In this document: positions 7,728-13,587 of the stretch, one piece after another
Position numbering within the stretch: position 1 is the stretch's first letter
How the letters are laid out: each line of letters begins with the position of its first letter
From: Ignavibacteria bacterium
Lineage (GTDB): Bacteria > Bacteroidota > Ignavibacteria > Tepidaquicellales > OLB5
Length of the DNA stretch: 13,587 bases
NCBI GenBank assembly: GCA_030835005.1
Contig: JAUQWT010000254.1
Location: 1 to 13,587, forward strand
Direction: 5' to 3'
Notes under the pieces: generated by a model
Database searches by the model: none
What the model saw: only the letters and a program-made list of their open reading frames with translations
What the model was told of the DNA's origin: nothing
Translations under genes and position numbers: made by a program

Positions 7728-7862
7728 TCTTACCACTTTTGTTCTTTCAATATCATAAACTTTGTTATAAATTGAAATCGAAAAATAGGGGAGTTGTTTT
7801 CATAGCTTATCGAAATTCTCTGAAGATTACTGAATTAAAGAGATCATTAAATTACTACATAT

Positions 7863-8591
7863 ATGAAAAGTTCAAATAATAAGATCCTGATAACGGGCGG
7901 TGCTTCAGGTATAGGTTTAGGTCTCACTGAAAGATTCATAAAAGAAGGCAATACTGTCATTATTTGCGGGAGGAGAGAAGAGGTATTAAAACAAGCATCT
8001 GCCGGGATCCCTTCATTGATCACCCGAAAATGTGATCTGTCTTCTGCAGAAAAACGGGAAAACCTTTTCAGCTGGATCTTGGAAGAACACAGTGATCTGA
8101 ATGTTGTTGTTAATAATGCCGGAATTCAGCAATGGATGTCTGTATGGGATGATAATTTTTATGTCCGGGCTAAAGAAGAAATCGCCATAAATATCGAAGC
8201 CCCGGTTCACATAGCTTCAATGTTCATAAAACTAAAATCAGCTGAGGTGATAATAAATGTAAGTTCCGGACTATCATTTGCCCCTCTTGTTAAAGTTCCG
8301 GTTTATTGCGCCACTAAGTCATTTATGCATTCTTTCACACTTTCCCTGCGCCACTTGCTGAAGCCGCGTAATATTGAGGTAATTGAGCTGATACCGCCGG
8401 CATTGAATACTGATCTGGGAGGAAAGGGAATTCATGATTTTGCGCCGCCTGTTTCCGGATTCGTAGATGCTGTGTTCAAGCAGATTGAAGAAGGAAAACA
8501 GGAGATCACTTTTGGTTTCAGCGAATCTATATCAAAGGCAGGTCCGGAAGAACTTCAAAATGCATTCGAGAGAATGAACCAAATAAATTAA
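7863..8591 (+). CDS. Short-chain dehydrogenase/reductase (DltE-like)
   Basis: 242 residues with a full classical SDR pattern: nucleotide-binding TGGASGIG (11-18), basic CGRREE (35-40) suggesting NADP(H) preference, NNAG (84-87), structural Asn110, catalytic Ser134/135 in NVSSG, and YCATK with Tyr148 and Lys152. The substrate loop after IPPALNTDLGG is typical of the DltE-like group, whose substrates are mostly unknown despite the name taken from the D-alanylation operon. The expected reaction is NAD(P)(H)-dependent oxidoreduction of a carbonyl or alcohol in the cytoplasm. The gene starts at ATG 7863 with no Shine-Dalgarno sequence, divergent from the kinase cluster, and ends in the stem of a convergent terminator. 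Confidence 0.9.
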   Translation: MKSSNNKILITGGASGIGLGLTERFIKEGNTVIICGRREEVLKQASAGIPSLITRKCDLSSAEKRENLFSWILEEHSDLNVVVNNAGIQQWMSVWDDNFYVRAKEEIAINIEAPVHIASMFIKLKSAEVIINVSSGLSFAPLVKVPVYCATKSFMHSFTLSLRHLLKPRNIEVIELIPPALNTDLGGKGIHDFAPPVSGFVDAVFKQIEEGKQEITFGFSESISKAGPEELQNAFERMNQIN

Positions 8592-8619
8592 GGTGATCGA
8601 AATGAATCAATCACCTTAA
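8588..8619. terminator. Hairpin terminator between convergent genes
   Basis: TTAAGGTGAT (8588-8597) and ATCACCTTAA (8610-8619) form a perfect 10-bp stem with a 12-base loop. The stop codon of the dehydrogenase lies in the left arm. The minus-strand exit is A/T-rich (AATTTATTT), so it may mainly stop read-through from the hydrolase side; there is no long U tract on the plus side. Confidence 0.6.
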
Positions 8620-8674
8620 AATGTAATTTGCTGTAATCCTTTGATGATCCTCTAAAAAGCACTAAAAACTTCTG

Positions 8675-10618
8675 CTACTTAACCACAACCATCTTTTTAA
8701 CTGCAGTGAACTTGTCAGTAGACAGCTGGTAGAAATATGTGCCGCTTGAAACAATTTCCGCATTCCAGTCAACCTCATACGTACCCGATTTTAACTCTTG
8801 ATTAACAAGTGTTGTAACTTCTCTGCCTGTAACATCAAAAATTCTAAGTATGACATTTCCGCTAAACGATCCAGGAAGGTCAAACTTCACTTTTGTTGAA
8901 GGATTGAACGGATTCGGGTAATTCTGGTATAATTCAAATTTCTGAGGTGTTGTAGTTGTTATGTTCTGAATACCGATAAGGAAATTTATCATAGGAAGAT
9001 CTATATAAGACTGATTACCGCCCGTGATATAGATCTTATTTTCTCCATATTTTATTACAGGGAGGACATGAGGATTAGTTCTTAAAAGAACATCATAAGC
9101 GATGTTATCAAGATTTGTAATTTTGATCCTGATCCTGCTGCCTGATTTAAATATGTGCCCGTGAGATAAGCCATCAATTGATTTTTGCCTGATCGAATTT
9201 GCGGAATAATTTCTATCAGTATAGTTAACCCTGTTAACAAGTTTCTCCTGATTGTTCGGGCGAACTTCCCATATCTGAAAATTATACTGGCATAAACTGG
9301 CAGTCGATGAGTAGAACAAATTCACTTTTGGTGTCCCGATCAGCTTGGCATCCTGTAGTAATGCAGGAGTATCAAAAGTCAAAGTCTGTTTTTGGAATTT
9401 CGAAGCAAATACGCTTCCTGTAAACTCATAATTCACGGCTTCAAGCATTGTAAGAGATGTATCTATGACATTATTTGTGAAATTTACTGAACTTGTGGCA
9501 CCGCTGTAACCATAAGGCAGCAGCTGATTTGTCGGGTGGAAATAAAGCCGCACATTTTGCACTCCGGCAGGCGGCCACGCAGGGGAGTTCTCACGCTGGA
9601 ATGTCCAGCCCCCAAAAAACTCAGGGTATGTAGTTGAAGCAAAAGTATACTTCGTACTGGCGTTCATAACATTGTTATTAACACCTTTAAGCCAGTATTC
9701 AAACCAGTTGTTAATAACTTCTGCCTGATAATCTATTTCTTCGCCATACACATCAGAGCCGTGCCCGTCCACCGACCCAAAATACATTTTGAAATTACTT
9801 GTCGGTAACAGGGCCGCCGACTTAATGATCCCCAAGGTATTAAAGAACTTATCCTGCCATGCATTTTGAAAGTAAACAGGTACAGTACAGCTGGATACCT
9901 TATTCAGAAAGTCCCTGTTTTGCGGGACGAATTGCGCAAGCGAATCCCATTTATCTCTCTGCCTGTCACAGGCAAGCATCCAAGGCCTGAACCTCGAAGT
10001 AAGAGCGTTATATCTTACGTTGGCTGAAGTATAGCTCATAGACCATAAGAAAGTCATTTTTATCGAGCCATTTTCTATCCAGCTTGTTGCAAATTCCGGT
10101 GAAGCCAGATCAGAAATTATGCAGCGAACATTCATGCCGTTGCTTGCAGCCATGAAAGGGATCATCCCGCCCTGAGAACCGCCTATTATGCCAACCTTAT
10201 TATCATTTGTTGAAGATTCGTTCTTAACGTATTGAACAACCTGCATTAGATCGTTCATTTCAGTGGTGCTGATCAGATTCGATTGACCGGTTGAGTTACC
10301 CTGCCCCCGCATACTGTAAACAAGAGTATAGTAGTCTTCATCCGAGAGGTCAGAAGCCCAGTCAATATCATCTTCTTTTGAGAGGCCAAAACCATGACAG
10401 ATGATAATTGAAGGCCATCCCCCGCTTGGAGGAGTGCCATCCGGGATAAATTTCGTGCAGTCTAAATGTGCTCCGTCCGGAAGATTCAGAGTGAAATCTA
10501 CTCGCGTTGAAGCAGGGGATCTATTTGATTTATGAAAGTGATCTTTTACCCGCTGTGAAAATCCGGAGGACACTAACGTAATAATTAACAAAAATGAAAA
10601 TAGTATTGCTTTGAGCAT
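8675..10618 (-). CDS. Secreted S15/CocE-type alpha/beta hydrolase with T9SS sorting tail
   Basis: 647 residues. A Sec signal peptide (1-21, MLKAILFSFLLIITLVSSGF) is followed by an alpha/beta hydrolase of the X-Pro dipeptidyl-peptidase/CocE group. HGFG (75-78) is the oxyanion region, GGSQGG (146-151) holds nucleophile Ser148, and Asp256 (WQDKFF) and His286 (VDGHGS) complete the triad. Residues ~330-545 fit the jelly-roll C-terminal domain of this group (LRIRI-type strands, HGHIFKSGSRIRI). Residues ~560-647 are the T9SS sorting domain (ELYQNYPNPFNPSTKVKF to MVVVK). It should be exported and attached or released at the outer surface by T9SS. The substrate (proline peptides or esters) cannot be told. 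No strong ribosome binding site precedes the ATG. It stands alone. Confidence 0.9.
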   Translation of the reverse strand: MLKAILFSFLLIITLVSSGFSQRVKDHFHKSNRSPASTRVDFTLNLPDGAHLDCTKFIPDGTPPSGGWPSIIICHGFGLSKEDDIDWASDLSDEDYYTLVYSMRGQGNSTGQSNLISTTEMNDLMQVVQYVKNESSTNDNKVGIIGGSQGGMIPFMAASNGMNVRCIISDLASPEFATSWIENGSIKMTFLWSMSYTSANVRYNALTSRFRPWMLACDRQRDKWDSLAQFVPQNRDFLNKVSSCTVPVYFQNAWQDKFFNTLGIIKSAALLPTSNFKMYFGSVDGHGSDVYGEEIDYQAEVINNWFEYWLKGVNNNVMNASTKYTFASTTYPEFFGGWTFQRENSPAWPPAGVQNVRLYFHPTNQLLPYGYSGATSSVNFTNNVIDTSLTMLEAVNYEFTGSVFASKFQKQTLTFDTPALLQDAKLIGTPKVNLFYSSTASLCQYNFQIWEVRPNNQEKLVNRVNYTDRNYSANSIRQKSIDGLSHGHIFKSGSRIRIKITNLDNIAYDVLLRTNPHVLPVIKYGENKIYITGGNQSYIDLPMINFLIGIQNITTTTPQKFELYQNYPNPFNPSTKVKFDLPGSFSGNVILRIFDVTGREVTTLVNQELKSGTYEVDWNAEIVSSGTYFYQLSTDKFTAVKKMVVVK

Positions 10619-10867
10619 AGAATGTCTTCTTCAAAAATTCCAAATATGAATTGTGTGATTTTAAATATAATATATACAAATTCAATAACAAATAAGAATA
10701 ATTCTACTGGATTCTAATAACATCCAGAAAAACATTACCATAACCTGATATTTTTGAGTACAAAAGAGTGTGAAAAAATAATAATCCGTGGGTAAGAGGC
10801 ACTGAATTCTGCTCTAATATTACATATCAAACTGCAGGATACCTGAACTCGGATGTTATGAACTTCA

Positions 10868-10898
10868 TTGAAAAAGGCAATTTGTTGAGTTATATTTG
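10868..10898 (+). promoter_or_regulatory. Bacteroidota-type promoter of the tRNA-Ser pair
   Basis: TTG (10868-10870), a 20-base spacer and TATATTTG (10891-10898) match the Bacteroidota primary promoter consensus. Transcription would start about six bases before tRNA-Ser(UGA). The preceding stretch 10619-10867 holds no gene I can support; it contains one weak 6-bp inverted repeat (CTGGAT 10707-10712, ATCCAG 10722-10727). Confidence 0.75.
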
Positions 10899-10910
10899 CA
10901 GTTCGCAACA

Positions 10911-10992
10911 GGAGAGCTCGCATAATGGTATTGCAGCGGTCTTGAAAACCGCCGGGCGCAAGCCTGTGGGGGTTCGAGTCCCTCGCTCTCCG
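10911..10992 (+). tRNA. tRNA-Ser (anticodon UGA)
   Basis: 82 bases fold as a type II tRNA. The acceptor is GGAGAGC/GCTCTCC with discriminator G. The D-stem is GCA/TGC around a nine-base loop with GG. The anticodon stem GCGGT/ACCGC encloses CTTGAAA (anticodon TGA at 10943-10945). The long variable arm is CGGGC-GCAA-GCCTG, and the T-arm is GGGGG/CCCTC with TTCGAGT. The long variable arm and TGA anticodon identify serine. CCA is not encoded. The short D-loop (TAATGGTAT) is more like that of a type I tRNA than the neighbouring serine tRNA. Confidence 0.93.
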
Positions 10993-11040
10993 CTGATTTT
11001 ATCATGAATGTCCCTTTAGTCTATTGTTTTTTAAAGGTTT

Positions 11041-11128
11041 GGAGAGGTGCTCGAGTGGTTGAAGAGGCACGCCTGGAAAGTGTGTTAACGTCAAAAGCGT
11101 TACGTGGGTTCGAATCCCACCTTCTCCG
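11041..11128 (+). tRNA. tRNA-Ser (anticodon GGA), intact copy
   Basis: 88 bases. The acceptor GGAGAGG pairs with CTTCTCC (one G:T). The D-stem CTC/GAG encloses an 11-base loop, the anticodon stem CACGC/GTGTG encloses CTGGAAA (GGA at 11075-11077), the long variable arm is TAACG/CGTTA, and the T-arm is GTGGG/CCCAC with TTCGAAT. The discriminator is G and CCA is not encoded. It lies 48 bases after tRNA-Ser(UGA) and is probably on the same transcript. A second, interrupted copy lies at 11412-11546. Confidence 0.95.
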
Positions 11129-11153
11129 CAAAATTCTTACTTATAAAATAATC

Positions 11154-11396
11154 ATGTATTTCGTTTACTTTTTGGTGAGCTTTAAAGACGGGAGATATTA
11201 TTATGGTTCAACCGGTGATATTGTTAAAAGACTAGTTCATCACAATTAAGGCAGGGTTAAATCCACCAAGAACAGAAAACCTCTTAAATTATATTACAGC
11301 GAGAAATTCTCAACAAGGAATGAAGCTGAACAAAGAGAAAGATTTTTCAAATCTATTGATGGTTATATTTGGCTAAAGCAAAAAGGGATTATCTAG
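11154..11396 (+). pseudogene. Small GIY-YIG nuclease gene with an in-frame stop
   Basis: From ATG 11154 the frame gives MYFVYFLVSFKDGRYYYGST, then GDIVKRLVHHN and a TAA at 11247-11249. The same frame continues with GRVKSTKNRKPLKLYYSEKF, STRNEAEQRERFF and WLKQKGII to TAG at 11394-11396. Together this is a complete ~80-residue stand-alone GIY-YIG protein (UvrC N-terminal nuclease fold): VY and YYG replace GIY and YIG, KRL holds the usual Arg, and NEAEQRE the usual Glu. The stop falls where homologues usually have a Ser in HNSGKVKST, so a single base change (TCA to TAA) would explain it. It is either a recent pseudogene or a sequencing error. It begins 25 bases after one tRNA-Ser(GGA) and ends 15 bases before the second copy. 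No ribosome binding site is visible. Confidence 0.85.
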
Positions 11397-11423
11397 AACA
11401 TAGTTTTCTATGAAGAGGTGCTC

Positions 11424-11448
11424 CCCCATAGGGGCTCCTTCGGAGGAG
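11424..11448 (+). repeat. Double-hairpin insertion 1 (D-loop)
   Basis: Two adjacent mini-hairpins, CCCC-ATA-GGGG (11424-11434) and CTCC-TTC-GGAG (11435-11445), are followed by GAG (11446-11448). They lie directly after the D-stem CTC, at the middle of what is CTCGAG in the intact tRNA. The final GAG may be the native tRNA bases, so the net insertion is 22 bases. It matches insertion 2 at 21 of 25 positions. Confidence 0.85.
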
Positions 11449-11504
11449 TGGTTGAAGAGGCACGCCTGGAAAGTGTGTTAACGTCAAAAGCGTTACGTGG
11501 GTTC

Positions 11505-11529
11505 TCCCAAAGGGACTCCTTTGGAGGAG
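11505..11529 (+). repeat. Double-hairpin insertion 2 (T-loop)
   Basis: Mini-hairpins TCCC-AAA-GGGA (11505-11515) and CTCC-TTT-GGAG (11516-11526) are followed by GAG (11527-11529). They lie between TTC and GAA of the T-loop, at the middle of what is TTCGAA in the intact tRNA. Net insertion is 25 bases. Relative to insertion 1, the outer pair of the first hairpin changes from C:G to T:A on both sides, and the other two differences are in loops. Confidence 0.85.
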
Positions 11530-11546
11530 GAATCCCACCTCTTCCG

Positions 11547-11866
11547 CAAAATTAATCTTGAATTTCTATTTATCTGCACTTGATTGACCACATAATGCTG
11601 CCGGCTAGTTTTAGTCGATACTTGAAGATTTCCAAATTACTCTGTATTTTTGTCCTGAATAAAAGCCCTGTCTCAATTAACCAAGAATAAACTCCGATTA
11701 TTCCAGATATGTTTCTTTAATGAAGTCAGAAGTTCTGAAGTTTGCGATTTAGTATTTATCTAAATCATCTTCATTATGTTTCAGAATTCAGAATTTCGGG
11801 AGTATAATTTGTTATATGTTCAATTTGGTTCAAGTAATCATAAACTAACATTATACAAAAGTAAAT
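11547..11866. other. Intergenic stretch without a supported gene
   Basis: 320 bases between the tRNA pseudogene and the propeller gene. I find no gene or RNA structure. It contains a 13-base palindrome TCAGAA-G-TTCTGA (11726-11738), a short CAGAAT repeat near 11782-11794, and TATAAT at 11803-11808, a possible -10 element about 60 bases before the next start codon; the -35 side (TTCAGA at 11780) is weak. Confidence 0.5.
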
Positions 11867-13114
11867 ATGAGAATATATTTAACATTTTGTTTTAGCCTTC
11901 TGTTTTTAAGTACAAATTCTTACACACAAAGCGGGTGGAGTTCTCAGAATTCAGGTACTTCCTCAAATTTGTATTCAATTCATTTTACTTCCGAAAATAC
12001 AGGTTATGTATCAGGAAGAGGAATTTTGAAAAAGACAACTAATGGAGGAGCTGCATGGGTAACACAGCTTTCAGGCTTTACAAATGATCTCTTTTCAATT
12101 CATTTCATTGATGAGAATACCGGTATGGCTGTTGGCGGAGGATTCATGTCGAGTCCGCTCATTTACCGAACTACAAATGCCGGAATAAACTGGATTCTTC
12201 AAAACGGAGGAAGTGCTTTTGAGTGCTTTTCGGTATGGATGACAGACCCTAACACCGCATTTGCATCTTCAAGGAATGGAATAATTATCAAGACTACAAA
12301 CGGAGGAGCAAACTGGTCACAGCTAACTACGGGTATAACTACTACATTAACTTCAATAACTTTTACCGATAGCATTACAGGATATGCTGCCAATCTTGAA
12401 AGCAAAATTATCAAGACAACTGATGCAGGCCAAACATGGCAGCAAATTGATCTTTCAAATATAGGTGAACTGGATCTGACTAATATCAGCTTTTTGAATT
12501 CAAACACAGGATATGCAGTCGATCATCACGGCAGCATTGTAAAAACAACAAATGCAGGCGGGAATTGGATACTGCTGAGGGCGGGAAACTCTATTGACAG
12601 CGCCTTCAGAAGTATCAGCATTGTTTCGGCAGATACTGTTTTTGTTTCCGGAGATTTTGGAAGGATCTATAGAACAATTGACGGAGGGATTTCCTGGAAC
12701 AGACAAAATACTGGGACGTCTCAATGGTTAATGTCAGTATCTTTTGCGAATGGAAAGACGGGTTATGCATGCGGATTAAACGGTATGATAATCAAATCAA
12801 CAAATTCAGGAGAACCTATCGGTATAATTCAGACCAGTTCGGAGGTTCCTCAAGGATTCAGCTTATACCAGAATTATCCAAACCCTTTTAACCCGCAAAC
12901 TAATATAATATTCAGTATTCCGGCAGAGGGAATTGTTACGCTCAAAATATTCGATTGCCTTGGAAATGAAATTGAGAATTTGATTCATGGCAATTTAAAA
13001 CCCGGTTCATATAAAGCAGACTGGAATGCAGCAAAATATCCAAGCGGAGTGTATTATTACAGCATGGTTTACAGCGGAAATTCCGCAACCGGAAAAATGA
13101 TTTTTATCAAATAG
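11867..13114 (+). CDS. Secreted YCF48/BNR-type beta-propeller protein with T9SS sorting tail
   Basis: 415 residues. A Sec signal peptide spans ~1-20 (MRIYLTFCFSLLFLSTNSYT). Seven repeats follow, each with a strand ending in NTGY or similar and a KTTNGGxxW turn: residues 56-64, 101-109, 142-150, 183-191, 226-234, 269-277 and a degenerate seventh at 310-315 lacking Trp. This is the Ycf48/BNR-like seven-bladed propeller common in secreted Bacteroidota proteins, probably for binding rather than catalysis. From ~330 comes the T9SS sorting domain: SLYQNYPNPFNPQTNIIF, the KPGSYKADWNA turn, PSGVYYYSM and final MIFIK. It should be exported by Sec and T9SS to the cell surface or medium. No ribosome binding site is visible. 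The binding partner is unknown. Confidence 0.9.
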   Translation: MRIYLTFCFSLLFLSTNSYTQSGWSSQNSGTSSNLYSIHFTSENTGYVSGRGILKKTTNGGAAWVTQLSGFTNDLFSIHFIDENTGMAVGGGFMSSPLIYRTTNAGINWILQNGGSAFECFSVWMTDPNTAFASSRNGIIIKTTNGGANWSQLTTGITTTLTSITFTDSITGYAANLESKIIKTTDAGQTWQQIDLSNIGELDLTNISFLNSNTGYAVDHHGSIVKTTNAGGNWILLRAGNSIDSAFRSISIVSADTVFVSGDFGRIYRTIDGGISWNRQNTGTSQWLMSVSFANGKTGYACGLNGMIIKSTNSGEPIGIIQTSSEVPQGFSLYQNYPNPFNPQTNIIFSIPAEGIVTLKIFDCLGNEIENLIHGNLKPGSYKADWNAAKYPSGVYYYSMVYSGNSATGKMIFIK

Positions 13115-13213
13115 TTTAAAACTAAGGGCTCATTCGCATATATCCGGTAGCAGTTTCTTTTGTATGTGCTGTTTTAAGTTCTGCTGAGAAATTTGCGGAT
13201 GGAGCGCAATTTA

Positions 13214-13587
13214 TTACGGTACGAAGAAGTAAATATATGGTGTGCCATTGCTTGTGATACACCTGTTGTTGTAGTAAATAGAATCATATACTGACCAGCG
13301 TCCGGAATTATCAAAATTCACTTTTCCTTTATAAAGCCCGTCACCAATGTAAACAGGGTTCACATTCCCGCCGGAAGTATGATTCAATGAATCAAGTTTC
13401 ACAGTGAGATGCATTGAAGCAGTATTTACCTGTGTGAAATAATTGAAATCCGGCGATTCATGAAGCAGGCAGTAAAAATCATTCATTCCTTTTACCGGTG
13501 CCTCAGGTGCAGTCATTGTAATAAGATAGCTCAGCTGCGCAGTAAGATCTGTAAAGATCTTGAATTTTGTTTTCTGATCCCACCCTA
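13214..13587 (-). CDS. YtkA/FixH-like domain protein, C-terminal part (start beyond right edge)
   Basis: The frame is open from the right edge to TAA at 13216-13214, giving about 124 visible residues. An ATG at 13516 is inside the domain and is not taken as the start, because GWDQKTKFKIFTDLTAQLSY and LITM precede it in frame. The segment MHLTVKLDSLNHTSGGNVNP followed by IGDGLYKGKVNFDNSGRWSV resembles YtkA-like (FixH-related) immunoglobulin-like domains, where a His-Gly-x-x-x-NVNP-like stretch precedes a YxGKVNF strand. Such domains occur in periplasmic or membrane-anchored proteins, some linked to copper or cytochrome oxidase assembly, but function here is open. It is convergent with the propeller gene. 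Confidence 0.7.
   Translation of the reverse strand, partial: GWDQKTKFKIFTDLTAQLSYLITMTAPEAPVKGMNDFYCLLHESPDFNYFTQVNTASMHLTVKLDSLNHTSGGNVNPVYIGDGLYKGKVNFDNSGRWSVYDSIYYNNRCITSNGTPYIYFFVP

Larger units (their letters stand above)
11412..11546 (+). pseudogene. Second tRNA-Ser(GGA) copy interrupted by two hairpin insertions
   Basis: Removing 22 net bases at the D-loop and 25 at the T-loop leaves exactly 88 bases that match the intact tRNA at 11041-11128 except for three substitutions: acceptor position 2 G to A, and TC to CT in the 3' acceptor strand. The anticodon arm and long variable arm are identical. The match continues into the 3' flank (GCAAAATT). The acceptor stem now has two mismatches and two G:T pairs in the normal register, and the D- and T-loops that must contact each other are both split. 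A functional tRNA is therefore unlikely unless the insertions are removed. I treat it as a tRNA pseudogene hosting mobile hairpin elements. Confidence 0.85.

Noticed and set aside
10735..10923. Minus-strand frame of 62 codons upstream of the tRNAs
   Set aside because: It overlaps the tRNA promoter and the start of the tRNA, has no family resemblance and no ribosome binding site.
11004..11249. Reading frame running through tRNA-Ser(GGA) into the GIY-YIG gene
   Set aside because: Its first 50 residues are a translation of the tRNA and its flanks. The GIY-YIG homology starts at the ATG at 11154.
11412..11546. Self-splicing intron or CRISPR-like array as the explanation for the interrupted tRNA
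   Set aside because: The inserts are 22-25 bases, far too short for group I or II introns. They are only two, inside a tRNA copy, with no regular spacers.
12199..12724. Two minus-strand frames under the propeller gene
   Set aside because: They arise from the repeated TTNGG coding pattern on the other strand and have no independent support.

Overview
The window looks like chromosomal DNA of a low-GC member of the Bacteroidota/Ignavibacteriota (FCB) lineage. Two secreted proteins end in the type IX secretion (T9SS) sorting domain, with the YQNYPNPFNP signature typical of Ignavibacteria-like genomes. Two promoters match the Bacteroidota-type consensus (TTG, about 20 bases, TAnnTTTG) exactly. 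Species cannot be fixed from sequence alone.

Layout. 1-232: C-terminal end of a class IV adenylate cyclase/CYTH protein, then a probable bidirectional terminator. 407-1745 (minus): compact four-gene operon of small proteins (cupin, DUF1059 protein, dimeric alpha/beta-barrel protein, exported cupin) with a consensus promoter at 1789-1820. 1951-3405 (plus): large helical protein of unknown function. 3496-3675 (plus): orphan T9SS sorting domain without a body. 3682-7727 (minus): two paralogous soluble TPR-histidine kinases followed by a cupin gene four bases after the last kinase. 7863-8591 (plus): short-chain dehydrogenase. 8675-10618 (minus): secreted S15/CocE-type alpha/beta hydrolase with a T9SS tail. 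10911-11546: tRNA-Ser(UGA), tRNA-Ser(GGA), a broken GIY-YIG nuclease gene and a second, interrupted tRNA-Ser(GGA) copy. 11867-13114 (plus): secreted beta-propeller protein with a T9SS tail. 13214-13587 (minus): end of a YtkA-like protein running off the right edge.

The most unusual part is 11041-11546. An intact tRNA-Ser(GGA) and a second copy flank a small GIY-YIG gene carrying one in-frame stop. The second copy holds two related 25-base insertions, each made of two tiny back-to-back hairpins, one in the D-loop and one in the T-loop. Both sit at the centre of a YTCGAR palindrome. The two insertions differ at four positions, and every difference keeps the hairpins: two form one compensatory pair and two lie in loops. 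This looks like a miniature double-hairpin mobile element caught inside a tRNA copy.

The kinase pair and downstream cupin read as a cytoplasmic signalling cluster without a local response regulator. The two T9SS-tagged proteins and the orphan tail show that the genome exports many cargoes through T9SS.
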